A DNA stretch of 47,379 nucleotides from Spirogloea muscicola (lineage: Eukaryota > Streptophyta > Zygnematophyceae > Spirogloeales > Spirogloeaceae). Below are positions 1 to 13,820 of the stretch, in pieces. Numbering within the stretch: the first letter of the stretch is position 1; each line of letters starts with the position of its first letter. Location of the stretch: assembly GCA_009602725.1 (NCBI GenBank), contig WELB01000051.1, forward strand, positions 721,507-768,885. The letters are read 5' to 3'. The translations under genes were made by a program, and so were the position numbers. Below the pieces are notes generated by a model. That model did no database searches. It was given only the letters and a program-made list of their open reading frames with translations, and was not told where the DNA came from.

Positions 1-3000
1 GGCGGCGGGCGGCGGCAGCGTTGGCGACGGCGGCGGCGCGGCGGCGCGCGAGGCGCTGCGGCAGGCGGTGGGCAACGCGCTGGAGCGGCGGCACTTTGTG
101 CTGCCGTCGTTCCGCATCTATGGCGGCGTGGCGGGGCTGTACGACTACGGGCCCCCCGGCTGCGCCGTCAAGCAGAACGTCCTCGCCTTTTGGCGCCAGG
201 TCCGCCGCGCAATTGCTGCCCCGGTGGCTCAGTGCCCAAACTCTGGCTTCTGGCCTTGAAGCTCGGCGGCAAGAGTTGTGGGTGTGTTCGTAGTCAGTGA
301 CGGAACCAATCGTCCTTACCGATGTGAGATCTCTTATTAGCCATAGGCTCTTCTTACTGAAAACCCAGTCCATAACAGTAGTGCCTTACTGCGGTGGCTC
401 AGTACCCAGAGTCTGGTGTCTGGCCTTGAAGCTCGTTGGCCAGATATGTGGGTACCTTACTCTCGTGACTCGACAGGGGCATCGGTCCTCCATCATCATT
501 AGATTTGAATTGAAGATTGCGAACGTTACTCGCTGTGCAGCACTACGTGCTGGAGGAGAGCATGCTGGAGGTGGACTGCCCCTGCGTCACGCCCGAGGCC
601 GTGCTGCGCGCCTCCGGGCACGTCGACAAGTTCACCGACCTCATGGTCAAGGACGAGAAGACCGGCACCTGCTTCCGGTCCGGCAACCCTTATAGGAACC
701 CACATTACAGGAACCCACATTATAGGAACCAATCATAGGAACCCATTATAGGAATCCAATTCACTGAAGTCCTTGGCTAGCACAAACACTGCAGACCCGA
801 CTTGGCGTCCGAAATATCGCCGCCACTGCGGCGCCAATGCTATCGCCGAGCTCATGTGGGCGCTGTCGTTGCTGCCGCTGCAGGGCTGACCACCTGCTCA
901 AGGACCACCTGGAGGAGGTGCTGGAGCGGGAGCCGCTGATGCCGGCCGAGCGCCGCGAGGAGCTGCGGCACCTGCTGGCCACTGTGGACGAGCTCGGCGC
1001 CGACGACCTCGGCGCCGCGCTCCGGCGCTTTGGCATCTGCGCGCCCGACACGAAGAACGAGCTCTCGCACCCGTACCCCTTCAACCTCATGTTCTCCACC
1101 ATGATCGGCCCCTCAGGCCTCCTGCGAGGGTACGACTACCATTTCCTTTCTCAACGCTCACCATTGAATGATCAGTCAAGCGCTGACCCTCTCGTGGTTG
1201 CCTCACAACTCCTGTGTTTCTTTGCGTTCAGTTCAAGGCTGGCCTGCGCAAAGCTGGCCTGCGCTAATTGGCACGAATCTCTGAAGCTGTCTCTAAAGCG
1301 TTGGACTGAGGTACTTGGCCGTTGCACCGCATCCTTGTGGCGTGTAGCTACCTGAGGCCGGAGACGGCCCAGGGCATCTTCGTCAACTTCAAGGACCTGC
1401 TGTACCACAACGGCAACAAGCTGCCGTTTGCGGCCGCGCAGATCGGGCAGGCCTTCCGCAACGAGGTGGGCTTTGCTCCTTCGCGTCCAACATCGCTGTG
1501 CGGCAGTAAACGTATCCATTACTTCAGCACGTCAGCCTGAAGGATGCTCTTCTCGACCTCACAGATTGCGCCGAGGGCAGGCCTCCTGCGGGTGCGCGAG
1601 TTCACACTTGCGGAGATTGAGCACTTTGTGCACCCCGAGAACAAGCGCCACGCCAAGTTCGCCAGCGTCGCAGATCTCGAGTTCCTGCTCTACCCCCAAG
1701 CCGAGCAGCTGGGCCCCAAGACGCCCGTCCGCACGCGCCTCGGTGACGCCGTTGCAGCCGTGAGCCCCAAGGAGCTATCCTGTCTTTGGTAACGTGATAC
1801 GAAGAGGACTGACTTCTTTAAGCCGCGGCACAGTTCATCTGAGGGCCTCAAGTCATGACAAATAAACACCAGGATTGGCGTCATGAACCTTCACGTCTCT
1901 AAGGGGCGGTTTGGCTTTAGTGTGTGGCCAGAGAGTGAGTATAACTTGGTCCAGGTATCACAAAATTAAGAAATCAATCAAGGGCTGAGGTTTGGTTTGA
2001 GGGCATGGCAAGCCCTGGCCTGGTGCTGTTGCTTATCATGCACCTCGCTCTCGCTCTCGCGGCTGGCTTCTCAGACCTGCAGCTGAGCGTGCTGAAGGAA
2101 AGGCGTCTTGGACGCAGGGTATGATCGACAACGAGACGCTGGGCTACTTCATTGGCCGCACGTTCCTCTTTCTCACGGCGCTGGGCATCAATTCAGAGCG
2201 ACTCCGGTTCCGCCAGCACCTCCAGCACGAAATGGCGCACTATGCCGCCGACTGCTGGGATGCGGAGATCGAGTGCTCCTATGGCTGGGTCGAGTGTGTT
2301 GGCCTTGCTGATCGCTCTGCGTATGACCTCAAAGCGCACACTGTATGTGACATGGGAGGCCTAGACCCTCTCAAGCCTCACTCCTTCTATTGTCACTTCT
2401 GCAACATCAAGCGTAATCACGAAATGTGTGTGTTTGCTGCTGTTGCAGCGATTGGTCAAATGTCCTATGAGACCTTTTGTCCATGTTGGAACCGTAGTTT
2501 CAACGCCCACGTTGTGAGATCCGACTGCAGGTGTGGGCCTGACCGGAAGCAGCGCAGAGCATTGGTGGCGTGGCTGCGTGCAGGAGAAGAGCAAGGTCGA
2601 GCTTGTGGCACATGAACGCTTTCTGGAGCCAAAGGAGATGCAGGTACGACAAAAGTCGGCGGCATCTGCCATTGGCGCTCATTGTGCACAACTCTCAGAT
2701 GCTTTTGCTTTGCGGGCTGACCGACTCGAGCTGCCAAGCAGGTTCTAGAGGTGGCGGTCAACAAGAAGGAGCTGGGTAAGTGCTTCAAGAAGGACGCGAA
2801 GGTCATCCAGGAGGCCCTGGAGGTCCACTCTTTGACCCAAACCTCTTAACCCTAAATCCTAACTACCTAAAAAGAAAACCCTAAACCTTAAACGGCAAGC
2901 TTTTGTGTAGTGTAGTGACCATTGCCGCTTGCCGGCCGCTCTCCATCAGCTGTATGCAGCCAGAGAGCCAATGCTCAGTCTTCACTACGTGAAGCAGCAG

Positions 3001-4161
3001 GCCAACACCCAAAGCACGCAAGGATAGAACGCCACAACAGGCAGAAATATTCTGGGGTCTCACCAGTCCTACAGTTTAGAGTAAGTTTGTAGGGTCCAGG
3101 GGGTCGGGGTTTTGCTTAGTGTCTCGCACAGAGAGCATGAGCATGTGACCCTCTTTGCTCCGGTCCTCAATCTTGAGGCCTTATTGCGCCAGGCTTTGCC
3201 GGAGGAGGAGGCGCTCATTATGAAGAGCAAGCTAGCAAGCGAGGGGTTGGCGCAGCTGACGATCTACGGCACGGGCCAGGAGTTCAGCATCACCAAGGAC
3301 ATGGTGTCCATCTCAAAGGAACTCAAGCGCCTAACGGTGAGGAGGAAGCTAATACTTCTGGGCCCCACTGGCCCGTCAGCTTTGACATCAGCACTCGTAT
3401 GCTTCAGAGTCTCAGTGAATACTGATGGTTGTTGACATGATTCTGATTGCTTGCGATGCAGGGTAGGAACTTCACGCCGTCAGTGATTGAGCCGTCATTC
3501 GGCATCGGGCGCATCATCTACTGCTTATACGAGCACTCGTTTTATACACGCGAGAACAGCGAAGACAAGACCGTCTTCCGCTTCACGCCACTCGTCGCGC
3601 CAATAAAGTGCACCGTCTTCCCGCTTGTTGCAAAGCCGGCCATGGAGGAGGAGGCTGCCAGGATCTCCAGGCTACTCACACGCGCCGGCCTTGCCAACAA
3701 GATTGACACAACTGGGACAAGCATAGGTACTCTTGCCCTGTCAGTGTTCTTTGTTGTTAAGTTTGGTAGTACATTAGAGACACCCCGGTTGATTGATCTG
3801 GTCCTGTGATTGATGCTTCCTGTCAGGCAAGCGCTATGCTCGGACAGATGAGCTTGGGGTCCCATTTGCCATCACGGTGGACGAAGATTTGGACGCTCCT
3901 AGCACTGTCACTCTTAGAGACAGGGACTCCACATTGCAGGTGAGCTCTGAAATCTCCTGCTGGCAGATCAGGGGAAGCATGCCTGGTGCTGTTCATTGCT
4001 TTGTGCTGGATCTAAGATTTGCTGAATCACAAGTGCAGGTGAGAATCCACAAGGACGAGGTTGCTGGAGTGGTCAAGGACATCTTTGACGGTGTGACAAG
4101 CTGGCAAGCTGTCACACTTAAATATCCAAGGGTTGTCAAAGACGTAGACACAGACTCCTGA
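1..4161 (+). CDS. GlyRS: Glycyl-tRNA synthetase, 5' end cut by window
   Basis: Class II aminoacyl-tRNA synthetase that charges tRNA-Gly; eukaryotic single-chain (alpha2) type. Twelve exons were modelled from homology and GT/AG sites: 1-199, 541-677, 884-1129, 1348-1465, 1565-1759, 2118-2342, 2584-2643, 2742-2822, 3193-3336, 3462-3726, 3827-3939, 4039-4161. They join into 634 codons plus a TGA stop. Visible landmarks are the N-terminal GLYDYGPPG segment, the motif 2 region (AFRNE split from the arginine by an intron), motif 3 [11 protein letters not shown], and the C-terminal anticodon-binding domain with [17 protein letters not shown] and the [12 protein letters not shown] strand. The start codon and any targeting peptide lie upstream of the window, so cytosolic or organellar location cannot be judged. 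It converges with the AAA gene to its right. Confidence 0.95.
223..454 (+). repeat. Diverged direct duplication in GlyRS intron 1
   Basis: Two copies of about 62 bp, 223-284 and 393-454, offset by 170 bp. Both begin GGTGGCTCAG and share TCTGGCCTTGAAGCTCG. They lie wholly in intron 1 and differ at roughly one position in six. No coding potential was recognised. Confidence 0.7.
691..757 (+). repeat. Short tandem repeat, TATAGGAACCCACAT unit
   Basis: About four imperfect tandem copies of a 13-16 bp unit (TATAGGAACCCACAT and variants) at the start of GlyRS intron 2, 13 bp after the donor site. This is simple slippage-type sequence with no gene. Confidence 0.7.
2846..2893 (+). repeat. Interstitial telomere-like CCCTAAA motifs
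   Basis: Degenerate CCCTAAA-type units in GlyRS intron 8, including CCCTAAATCC and ACCCTAAACC. The plant-type telomere repeat is TTTAGGG/CCCTAAA. Similar tracts recur near 30244-30296 and in the F-box gene intron at 35888-36090. Confidence 0.5.
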
Positions 4162-4663
4162 GAGTTGCGACGAGATTGACTGTGCTTGCTGTGCAGCTCG
4201 CAAGATTTGTTGTGACGTACTTGACGCCTTTGATCTGTGCACATATGCCTTTGAGACGTGCACTGTGTCGTACATGACGCACGGCTGTCTGCACTTTCAA
4301 GCACATGCACTGCAGCGGCAGCTGCAGATGCTCAGAACTCCGGGAAAATGGGAACCAGCTCTGCAGACTAGCTATGGGCTCTTAACTGTGGTCTGCAAGC
4401 GCTACGCGTGCACAGGCATAACCCAGCACCATCGTTTCTTCGATGAGAAGGTCCCTGCAAGAGCTTCACATAAGGCTAGAGATAAAACGTTAACTAAGAA
4501 GATAATGTCATCTATCAGCTTGACGTAACGAGTGGCTTTCTCAAAAGCGCCGCGGATCATTCCTCGTGCTTTTGCCCATCAAATACCAGGCCTCTTTGGC
4601 AAAGTAACCCAACACTCAGAGGAGAAGCTCGCTCCTAAGGATAATAGCACCGTCTGAATGTGG
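4162..4663. other. Convergent intergenic spacer
   Basis: About 500 bp between the GlyRS stop on the plus strand and the AAA ATPase stop on the minus strand. It presumably holds both 3' UTRs. I see no gene, no convincing repeat and no strong poly(A) signal. Confidence 0.6.
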
Positions 4664-7600
4664 CTACAAGAAATAGGTGAGGGCCTGGTTCCTCCTCGAG
4701 CCGCCCTCCCCGTACTGGTCATTCCACTGCCGCAGCTCTGCCATACCGCCACTGTTGGCAGCCGTGCTCGCCGAGACCTTCCTCATGTCATCAGTTTATA
4801 CGAGTTGATGAGAGTATATCAGAAAGAACCTCTGTAACGGGAAGAAAGTCACAAGCCTCTACTTGACAGGTTAACTCAGCACCAGATTGTAGAACTTGTA
4901 GCAAGCGGTGCAGCATGAGGCAGCTCGACAACAAGGAGATGTTCATTTTTAGATGGGTAGCTTCCTCGGACCCGAGTAACAAGACAAGTCACAGCAAATA
5001 CAATATTGAGCTGATCAAGAAACAAATGATCATAATGAATATGCGGCGCATACCTGCTCTCGGGCCTTAGCAATGTCGGCCATGGTCACAGGCCGGAGCT
5101 CGACGGGCTCCTCCTTCTTCCTCACGTTGTCCCTGCTTGCTCGCTCCTGGGACGTCTGCGGCTGCAGCTCTGCCGCCGCCTCCTCTGTGCTCTCCTCCGG
5201 CACTGCCTCCTTGTCGAGATGTAATTGACTTCCCGAGGCTCCAGCCTCTGCATCGGACGTCTGCACGTTGTCCCTGCTCGCTCGCTCCTGGGACGTCTGC
5301 GGCTGCAGCTCTGTCGCCGCGTCCTTTGTGCTCTCCTCTTCCACCGCCTCCTCTTCGCCGTGTGATTGACTTCCCGAGGCTCCGGCCTCGGCAGAGGACT
5401 CTGTGTCATTTTCACGTGGAGCCTGGCTGTTCCTGTCATATTCAGCATCTCCGGAATCTCTGAGAACCTGAACTGGCGATTGATCATGCAGCTCGTGCCT
5501 CTGCACACTTCCGTCCACCTCAGTGCCTTCATGGTCCTGTTTGCCTGCAATGTCCTGCTCACTAAGCTCCTCCCTGGCGCCATCCTCTCTCAGACCGTCA
5601 CCCTGCATCACGTGTCTTTCGTCGTCTGCCTTAGATAACTCCTTTGTTTGTGGGCCCCAACTATTTTCGCCTGCGCTGGCTGCATTGACCTGTTCCTCCA
5701 CACCTCGTCCTGCTCCTTGCGAGCAAGGTCTCAGCACTGGTGTGTGGAGAGGCTCCTCAGGCATCTCCCTGGACGCACGTTCTCCTGCTTCTTGCCCTGC
5801 TGCATCCTGCACAGTTGTTGCAGTGTCATGGTCTGCGTTGCAGCTGGCCGCCTCCACTGACACTAGCTCGGCTTCGGAACAGGCTTCCATCCCTGGACTT
5901 TGCTGGCCATTCTGATGACCACCATTACTGGGTGACTGAGCATCGGGGTGGGCACTGGCCCCTGCCGGCGCCGAGCTTGACAATGGAGCAGGGTCGCATT
6001 GCTCCTGCTCCTGCTCCTGAGCAGCAGAAGCGTCTGTGGGAGCTGCGGAGCTGGCCTCGCTATGGCTCTTCTCCTTCCTTGCTGCCGCCTCCTGACAGAG
6101 TAAGCAAGGAAAGCCATAACTCAGCAATCGCATATTCACAAGAAGATTGTTAGTGGTATGCAAATGATTGCTCGGCTGCAATTATATGAGCTACAAAACA
6201 TGTGAGACTTGTAAGCAAGAGCTGATGGTCCAGCTCCTAATGAACAATGAGTGGAGCTGGTAGCTTAACAAACATAGCCACTGCCGTGCACGCTTGCATC
6301 AAGTGCTTCTCCAATCTGCAGATCATCATATCATACAGTCATGCTGAACGACCCTGAAAAGGAAGGCTAGACCACAATTAACAGCAGCCGTGACACTTAT
6401 GGAGCCGCTCTTTGACATGTACCTTCTTCTCGTCCTCCAGAAGCTCTCTAATCGGCTGATAAGCTGCAGCCACGCAGAGATTCTTGAGGTCGCTGCCAGA
6501 GTAGCCCTCAGTGGAATTTGCAAGCTCCGCAAAGCTGAAGGCATCGTCCAGCTTCTCTTTCGCAAGTATGACCCGAAGTATCTTCTCCCGGTTGGCTGCA
6601 TCTGGTAGGTCCACCATCAGTCTGCCGTGCAGACATGCAACGGGTTTGGATTGTCGGTCAGATGAACTGGTGAACAGAATCCAGCTGAAATATCTCCATG
6701 TCACACAGTCTTGTATGACCGCTTCAGGATAATACTACTGTGCCCTGCTCACAGTGCAGCATGCCAGGGACATCAGATCACCAAAGAAACATCTTCAGCA
6801 AGGTGGGTGTACGTCTGTCAAACCTTCTGGGGAATCTGCGGATGATTGCATCGTCCAAGTCAAAGGGCCGGTTTGTGGCGGCGAGCACCAGCACCCGCTC
6901 GCCCGCCTTGGTGCGCAGGCCGTCCCAGTGCGCCATGAACTCGTTCTTCACCTTGCGCATGGTCTCATGCTCCCCCCACTGACCCCGCTTGCCAAGCAAG
7001 CTGTCCACCTGCCACACAATGAAGCATTGTTTGGATTAAGGATCTAAGGTGATGAGCAGCAGCAGCAATCACTGAAGTCAATGTTGGACTGTAGCTGGTA
7101 GGCTATCGTAACCAAGGAACAATACCAAGAACCTCCTCCAGGCCTTGAGTAACAAACTTAGTCCAATATAAGTACAGAACTTTCACGTCAACTTGAGGTC
7201 TTCTCAGAGTAGTGTCAGGAGTATCCCACTAAGGCAAGAGTGACTGAGTTGGCCGTCTGCATGCAGGACCAGGTCTTCAAAGTCAGCTGAAGGGCCGTGT
7301 GTACCTCGTCAATAAATACTACAGTGGGCGATATCTTGCTGGCCACCGAGAAGATAGCCTGGATGCTCTTCTCGGCTTCACCCAGCCACTGTACACTCAC
7401 AGACACATGCAAAGAGTCAATGCGCAGCCTTCATAAAGTCATTGAGGCCCCATGCATGCTTAGCTTCTCAAAGCGTTGGTTTGACAAACAAGCTCCACCA
7501 TGAAGAGAACTAATATTTCACTTCAACACATAAGTGCCCAATTACTCAATTGGTTATCAGATTCTACAATTCTCCGCACCTTGGAGAGGATAGAGGACAT

Positions 7601-9655
7601 GGAGATATTGATGAAGTTGGCACCGGCCTCGGTTGCGACGGCCTTGGCCAGCATTGTCTTGCCAGTGCCAGGGGGCCCAAAGAGCAGGATGCCACGGCAT
7701 GGCCTGGTCAGCTGTCCCTGGAAGAAGAGCTCGGGCCGCTGCAGCGGGAGCATCACCAGCTCCCGCAGCGCTTCTTTGACTCCCTCCAACGCCCCAATCT
7801 CATCAAACGACACGCCAATCTCGTCCGCTTGCACCACCTCCGACAGCATTCGCTCCTCGAACTTGTTTACAGCCGTCACCCTCTGCATCAAAGAAAAGGC
7901 CACTGATTGATTGTTCAATGAGCACCTCTCTATCATTACAATGTCTCACTTGTACAATTGACTCATCATGATAGCACAGCACCAGCCATTTACAGACTAG
8001 AATCAAAGGACGAGCCTATGACGAGGCTTATCCTGCTTGGCAAATCAGCGCCAAGGTGAAGTTGCAGTTCAGATCAATGGGAGGCACCAAGCAGACCTTG
8101 AGTTTCCGCTTTGAGACGCTCAGCGACAAATTCGAGGGCTCTTGTTGGGGCTCCGCTGCTTCGGCCTGAGCACAAGGGTGCAGCTCAGTCCGTGCTCATC
8201 CATGAAAACTTTCGCGTCTCCTGAAGACAGGATACTGCTGCATTCAGGGACAGCAGCAAGGGAAAGGGAAGAGGTGTTCCTACCTCCTTCAGCGATGGTA
8301 AGTCTTCCTGCCATGCCCTTAGCATTTGGACGCCATACATGACACTGGACGCGTGCAAATATGTCATATGGAGGTTCAGTCACTTGTTAGACATCGAGCA
8401 CTCTCGACAGAGCCAGCTGCCTATAGCAAAAACTGTAAAACCCAACAAACTTTGCTCATAAGTCATTATTAAGGCCAACACCTGGACCTGGGATAGGTAT
8501 TAGGGGATTGGTGCAGCAACGTAAAGGGGGTGCATTATCAAGAACCTTCAGACTGGCTGACAGACTCTCCGTGGGTCACCTTGAAGCAGGCAGAACGAGC
8601 TGATTTTCGCGCTGCACTGGGTCTGCGCAATCCATCAGGTAGGTCCCCGTTGCCCAGCCAACAACGTTGTCGGCGTCTGCAACCAGGCAGCAAGGCGGCT
8701 GGGGTTCAGCAAGTCGCCAGGCTAAAGAATCACATCAGTATAAATTTAGAGTTGGCCTTGAGCATCAATCTGTTTGATTCTTTATCCAATCCAGCAATTT
8801 GGAAACCATCTGCAGAACATGCAAACCATGAGAAAGGAGCACCACAACGGCTAGCTGATTGAGATGCATTAGCACAAACATTAGTGTTAGGCTCTAAACA
8901 ACTTGTCTCTGTTTCAAGCGGAATCTTAAGACTAGTGGCAAAAGTCACATGCATGTCAAGAAACCTGGCAAAAGTCCTGAACAAGTGATAAATTGGCAGA
9001 TGCCAACCATGCTCATCAATGTCCAGGTTGTTCAAGTCGATGGCATTCAGGTCGTCGCACTTCATATTGCTCCACTTGAGGGCCTGGACCAAGTGTTAGC
9101 CAGAGAAGGCAAGACGCCTTAAATCTTAGCAGCGCTGTTGACTATACTCATGCGTTTTGCTGCAGTTTGAAGGTGACCAATATTCCCTTTCCAGTCTCCA
9201 AAATGACGCCGATCAAATCTTGGGATTGCAGCAGCAGACTGGCCGAAGTCGAGCCATCTTATCAATTAGTGGAGCAATGTCGAGCAGCCCCACTTGTTCC
9301 AGGAGCCTGAGACTAGCGCGCGCAGTGAGAAGCTCTTTGTCCCTCTCCATCTGGCGCTCCCACACCGCTAGGGCTGCCCCTTCCTGCACACCATTGGAAC
9401 ACCGTCCATCAGATGCAGTAAAGTGGACACACGCCTGGTTGTCAGCAGTGTATCAGGCCCACATGTCCTTGGTAATGAGCTGCTCTTCACAGACCCGTCT
9501 TCTTATAACAGAATCTTGTAAAGTAACATCAAGGGATAACAATGTGAGCTGGCTACCTTGGGAGGCTGGATGGGAATGCAATTTGGAAAAAGGTCGTCGA
9601 TCGGGTCAACTGCTGGCGTGGGCTCATACGCGGCCTCTGGGCTGGGTGGATGGTC
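4664..9655 (-). CDS. AAA-type ATPase, plant At4g28000/DAA1-like clade, N-terminus missing
   Basis: AAA ATPase of the plant branch related to spastin/MSP1 proteins; its substrate is unknown. Twelve minus-strand exons: 9557-9655, 9294-9383, 9008-9083, 8580-8676, 8284-8344, 8097-8165, 7580-7882, 7305-7388, 6824-7008, 6423-6621, 5054-6091, 4664-4777. They join in frame into 804 codons plus TAG. Visible features are a clade-specific N-part ([27 protein letters not shown]), Walker A GPPGTGKT near residue 233, Walker B VVFIDE, sensor 1 [13 protein letters not shown], arginine fingers RRFPRR, and the family C-terminus [20 protein letters not shown]. The 346-codon exon 5054-6091 replaces a family linker of about 25 residues. 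The first modelled exon has no start codon and aligns to the middle of family members, so the usual N-terminal region is absent. See the junction with the YbeY-HAD gene. The 69-bp exon 8097-8165 is the least certain. Confidence 0.88.
5123..5397 (-). repeat. In-frame 141-bp tandem repeat in the AAA gene
   Basis: Two adjacent units, 5123-5263 and 5264 to about 5397. Each encodes about 47 residues starting near EAGASGSQ and running through [15 protein letters not shown]. The period of 141 bp is a multiple of three, so the frame is kept. The units differ at many acidic and serine positions, so the duplication is not recent. They sit at the C-terminal end of the low-complexity insertion. Confidence 0.85.
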
Positions 9656-9945
9656 CTGAGTATTGAATTGGTAAAAATTAGCAGGTCACTACTGCAGAAG
9701 GGCAAGCTGTCTGGAGGAGGGCAACCATCATACACTTTCCATTATAATTATCAAGAGGCCCAGCGCCACATTTCCCAAGTGTAATTTTTCAAGAGCCACA
9801 AACGAGTGTGTGGACTGGCACAAGCGCATGCAGACAGCCTGGGGTTGGCGCTGCTAAACAGCGACCCTATCACTTTGAAAGATGCTGACAGATAACACAC
9901 AGCATGTATGTTGTGCGCTTGCAGGCTGTAGAACTAAGAAGGCAC

Positions 9946-12047
<2,102 letters not shown>

Positions 12048-12283
12048 GGCTCGGCTCGCCTCCGGGCTTGCCACGGGATGAGCGACGGAGGGCCTGCGTG
12101 GCCCAGCCCAGCCTGCCGCGGGGGTGCTGACCAAGGGCATCCCACTCGCCATCTTCTCGAGCGCGAGCAGGAGCAAGTGCTCGTGGTGGCCACTTGCCGC
12201 AGCCGAAGGCAGCAGCCATGCAGCAGCCATGGCGCGGCCTGCACTCTCTCGCGAGTGGGCTGCGTGAGCCCGGGAAGCAAGTG

Positions 12284-12392
12284 CTCGCCCGTTGAGGATA
12301 AGAAAGAAGGTGCTCGCCCGTTGAGAAGAAGAAGGCTCGCCCATAAAGAAAGAGGGGCTGGCAAAGCCAGCCCAAAAAGAATGGACAATGTC
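12284..12392 (+). repeat. Repeat family 2, GCTCGCCC...CCAGCCC type
   Basis: Family 2 consensus by eye: GCTCGCCCRTTGAG, a short purine spacer, then a hairpin GGGGCTGG-nAAAG-CCAGCCC, then AAAAAGAATGRACA. This copy carries three GCTCGCCC starts before one hairpin. Other copies lie near 12506-12556, 12862-12922, 13117-13215, 13236-13300 (hairpin first), 14081-14138, 15137-15200 and 33938-33976. Copies share the hairpin but differ in flanks. Confidence 0.7.
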
Positions 12393-12944
12393 CAAAGCCA
12401 AAGAAAGAGGTGCTGAAAAAGGACTACACTACAAAAGTGCAAGACAGTGCAGAGGGAGATGCAGATGGCTGCTCAGTATCCACGTGTGAGCAACAGCAGA
12501 TCAGTTGAGATAGGGGCTGGAGAAGCCAGCCCAAATAAGAATGAACACAGTACGAGAAGGGGGCCAGGCGCAAGTGTATCGAATGCGCCTGGCCGTCTCG
12601 CTGCAGAGGTCTATGGCCCGGGCGTTGCACCTTCGTGCCGGCAGAGCCCTCGCTGCTGCCTCTGGCTCTGGCCAGGGGACCCACTTCAACGAGCCTAGCA
12701 TCTCCGACCTGCGGTTGCTTAGCAGATGTTACTGAGTGATTCTCCTGTAGCTCTTTGGATTTTGTCCATTCTTTTTTGGCTGGCTTCTGTCAGCCCCTCT
12801 CTTCTATGAGCGAGCTCATTCCTTGCCAGGGGAAGCGCTAAGAGAAACAAGAAGAAATTGCTCGCCCATTGAGAACAGGGGCTGGAAAAGCCAGCCCAAA
12901 AAAGAATGAACAGAGTACGAAACAAGCACACTTCTCCCTCAGAC

Positions 12945-13000
12945 TGTCCATTCTTTTGGGCTGGCCTTTCCCAGCCACCAGTCAATCTGGCCGCGCTTCC
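12945..13000 (+). repeat. Repeat family 1, TGTCCATTC...GGCCGCGCTTC type
   Basis: Consensus by eye: TTGTCCATTCYTTT, hairpin GGGCTGGCCTTTCCCAGCC, then ACCAGTCAATCTGGCCGCGCTTC, about 57 bp. Further copies, whole or partial, are at 30899-30941 (-), 30983-31040 (+), 31047-31078 (-, hairpin end only), 33787-33810 (+, distal end only) and 33843-33899 (-). High similarity between distant copies suggests recent or ongoing spread. Confidence 0.75.
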
Positions 13001-13515
13001 TCTCTTAGAAACGAAGTAGCTACGAGTCACTCAGCAACCCCTGCTAAGCAGCCGCAGATCAGAGATGCTAGGCTCCAAGGGAAGCAAGCGCGGCCACATA
13101 AACTGCCAGGGAAGAAAGTTCTCGCCCATAGAGAAGAAGAGGGGCTGGCAAAGAAGAAAGTGCTCGCCCGTTGAGAATAGGGGCTGGAAACGCCAGCCCC
13201 AAAAAAGTCAGCGAAGGACGAGAAGGGGATTTTCTTGGGCTGGCTTTGCCAGCCCAAAAAGGGAAGAGCTCGCCCATAGAGAATGGACAATATCCAAAGC
13301 CAAAGAAAGAGGTGCCGAAAAAGGGACTACACTGCAAACCACGGCAAGAAACACGCGACGATGCAAAGGAGAGCTCAATACCCGCGAGTGAGCGACATCA
13401 GGTCGGAATAGCTTGCTGCAGGGAATGAGGCACTCCACCGACACCCAGAGGCGGCGGTCATAGCACGGCCTGCTCTCGGCTTGGGCAAGGGAGCGTTGAA
13501 GCGATACTGCCGGGC

Positions 13516-13820
13516 GCATGCGGAAGACTTGTGCAAGCGAACCGGCGGCGTTGAAGCCGGGCAGCGCCCCTGGCAGACCCGGCCGCCGATCAATGGCCTG
13601 ACGGGCCAGGGAGCGCTGGGAGCGCTGGAAAGAGTCTGTGACAGCCGCATGCGGAAGACCTGCGCAAGCGAGCCGGCAGCGTCGAAGCCGGGGCAGCTCC
13701 CCTGGCTGGACCTTCTGCAGCAGCTTGCCCGGCAGGCCATCGATCGTCGGCAGGTCACCGAGTGAGCTGCCCGGCGACGACGCTGCCGGGTCGCTTGCCC
13801 AGGTGTTCAGCATGCGGCTA
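13516..13820. repeat. Repeat family 3, GCATGCGGAAGAC units, two direct and one inverted
   Basis: A unit of about 60 bp, starting GCATGCGGAAGACYTGYGC and ending near GAAGCCGGG, occurs at 13516-13578 and 13647-13706. An inverted copy ends at about 13820. Related sequence appears at 14977-15027 and, inverted, near 12560-12610. All three frames of the inverse give repeated short peptides such as LAQVFRMRL, but no long open frame persists, so I treat it as a non-coding dispersed repeat. Confidence 0.6.
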
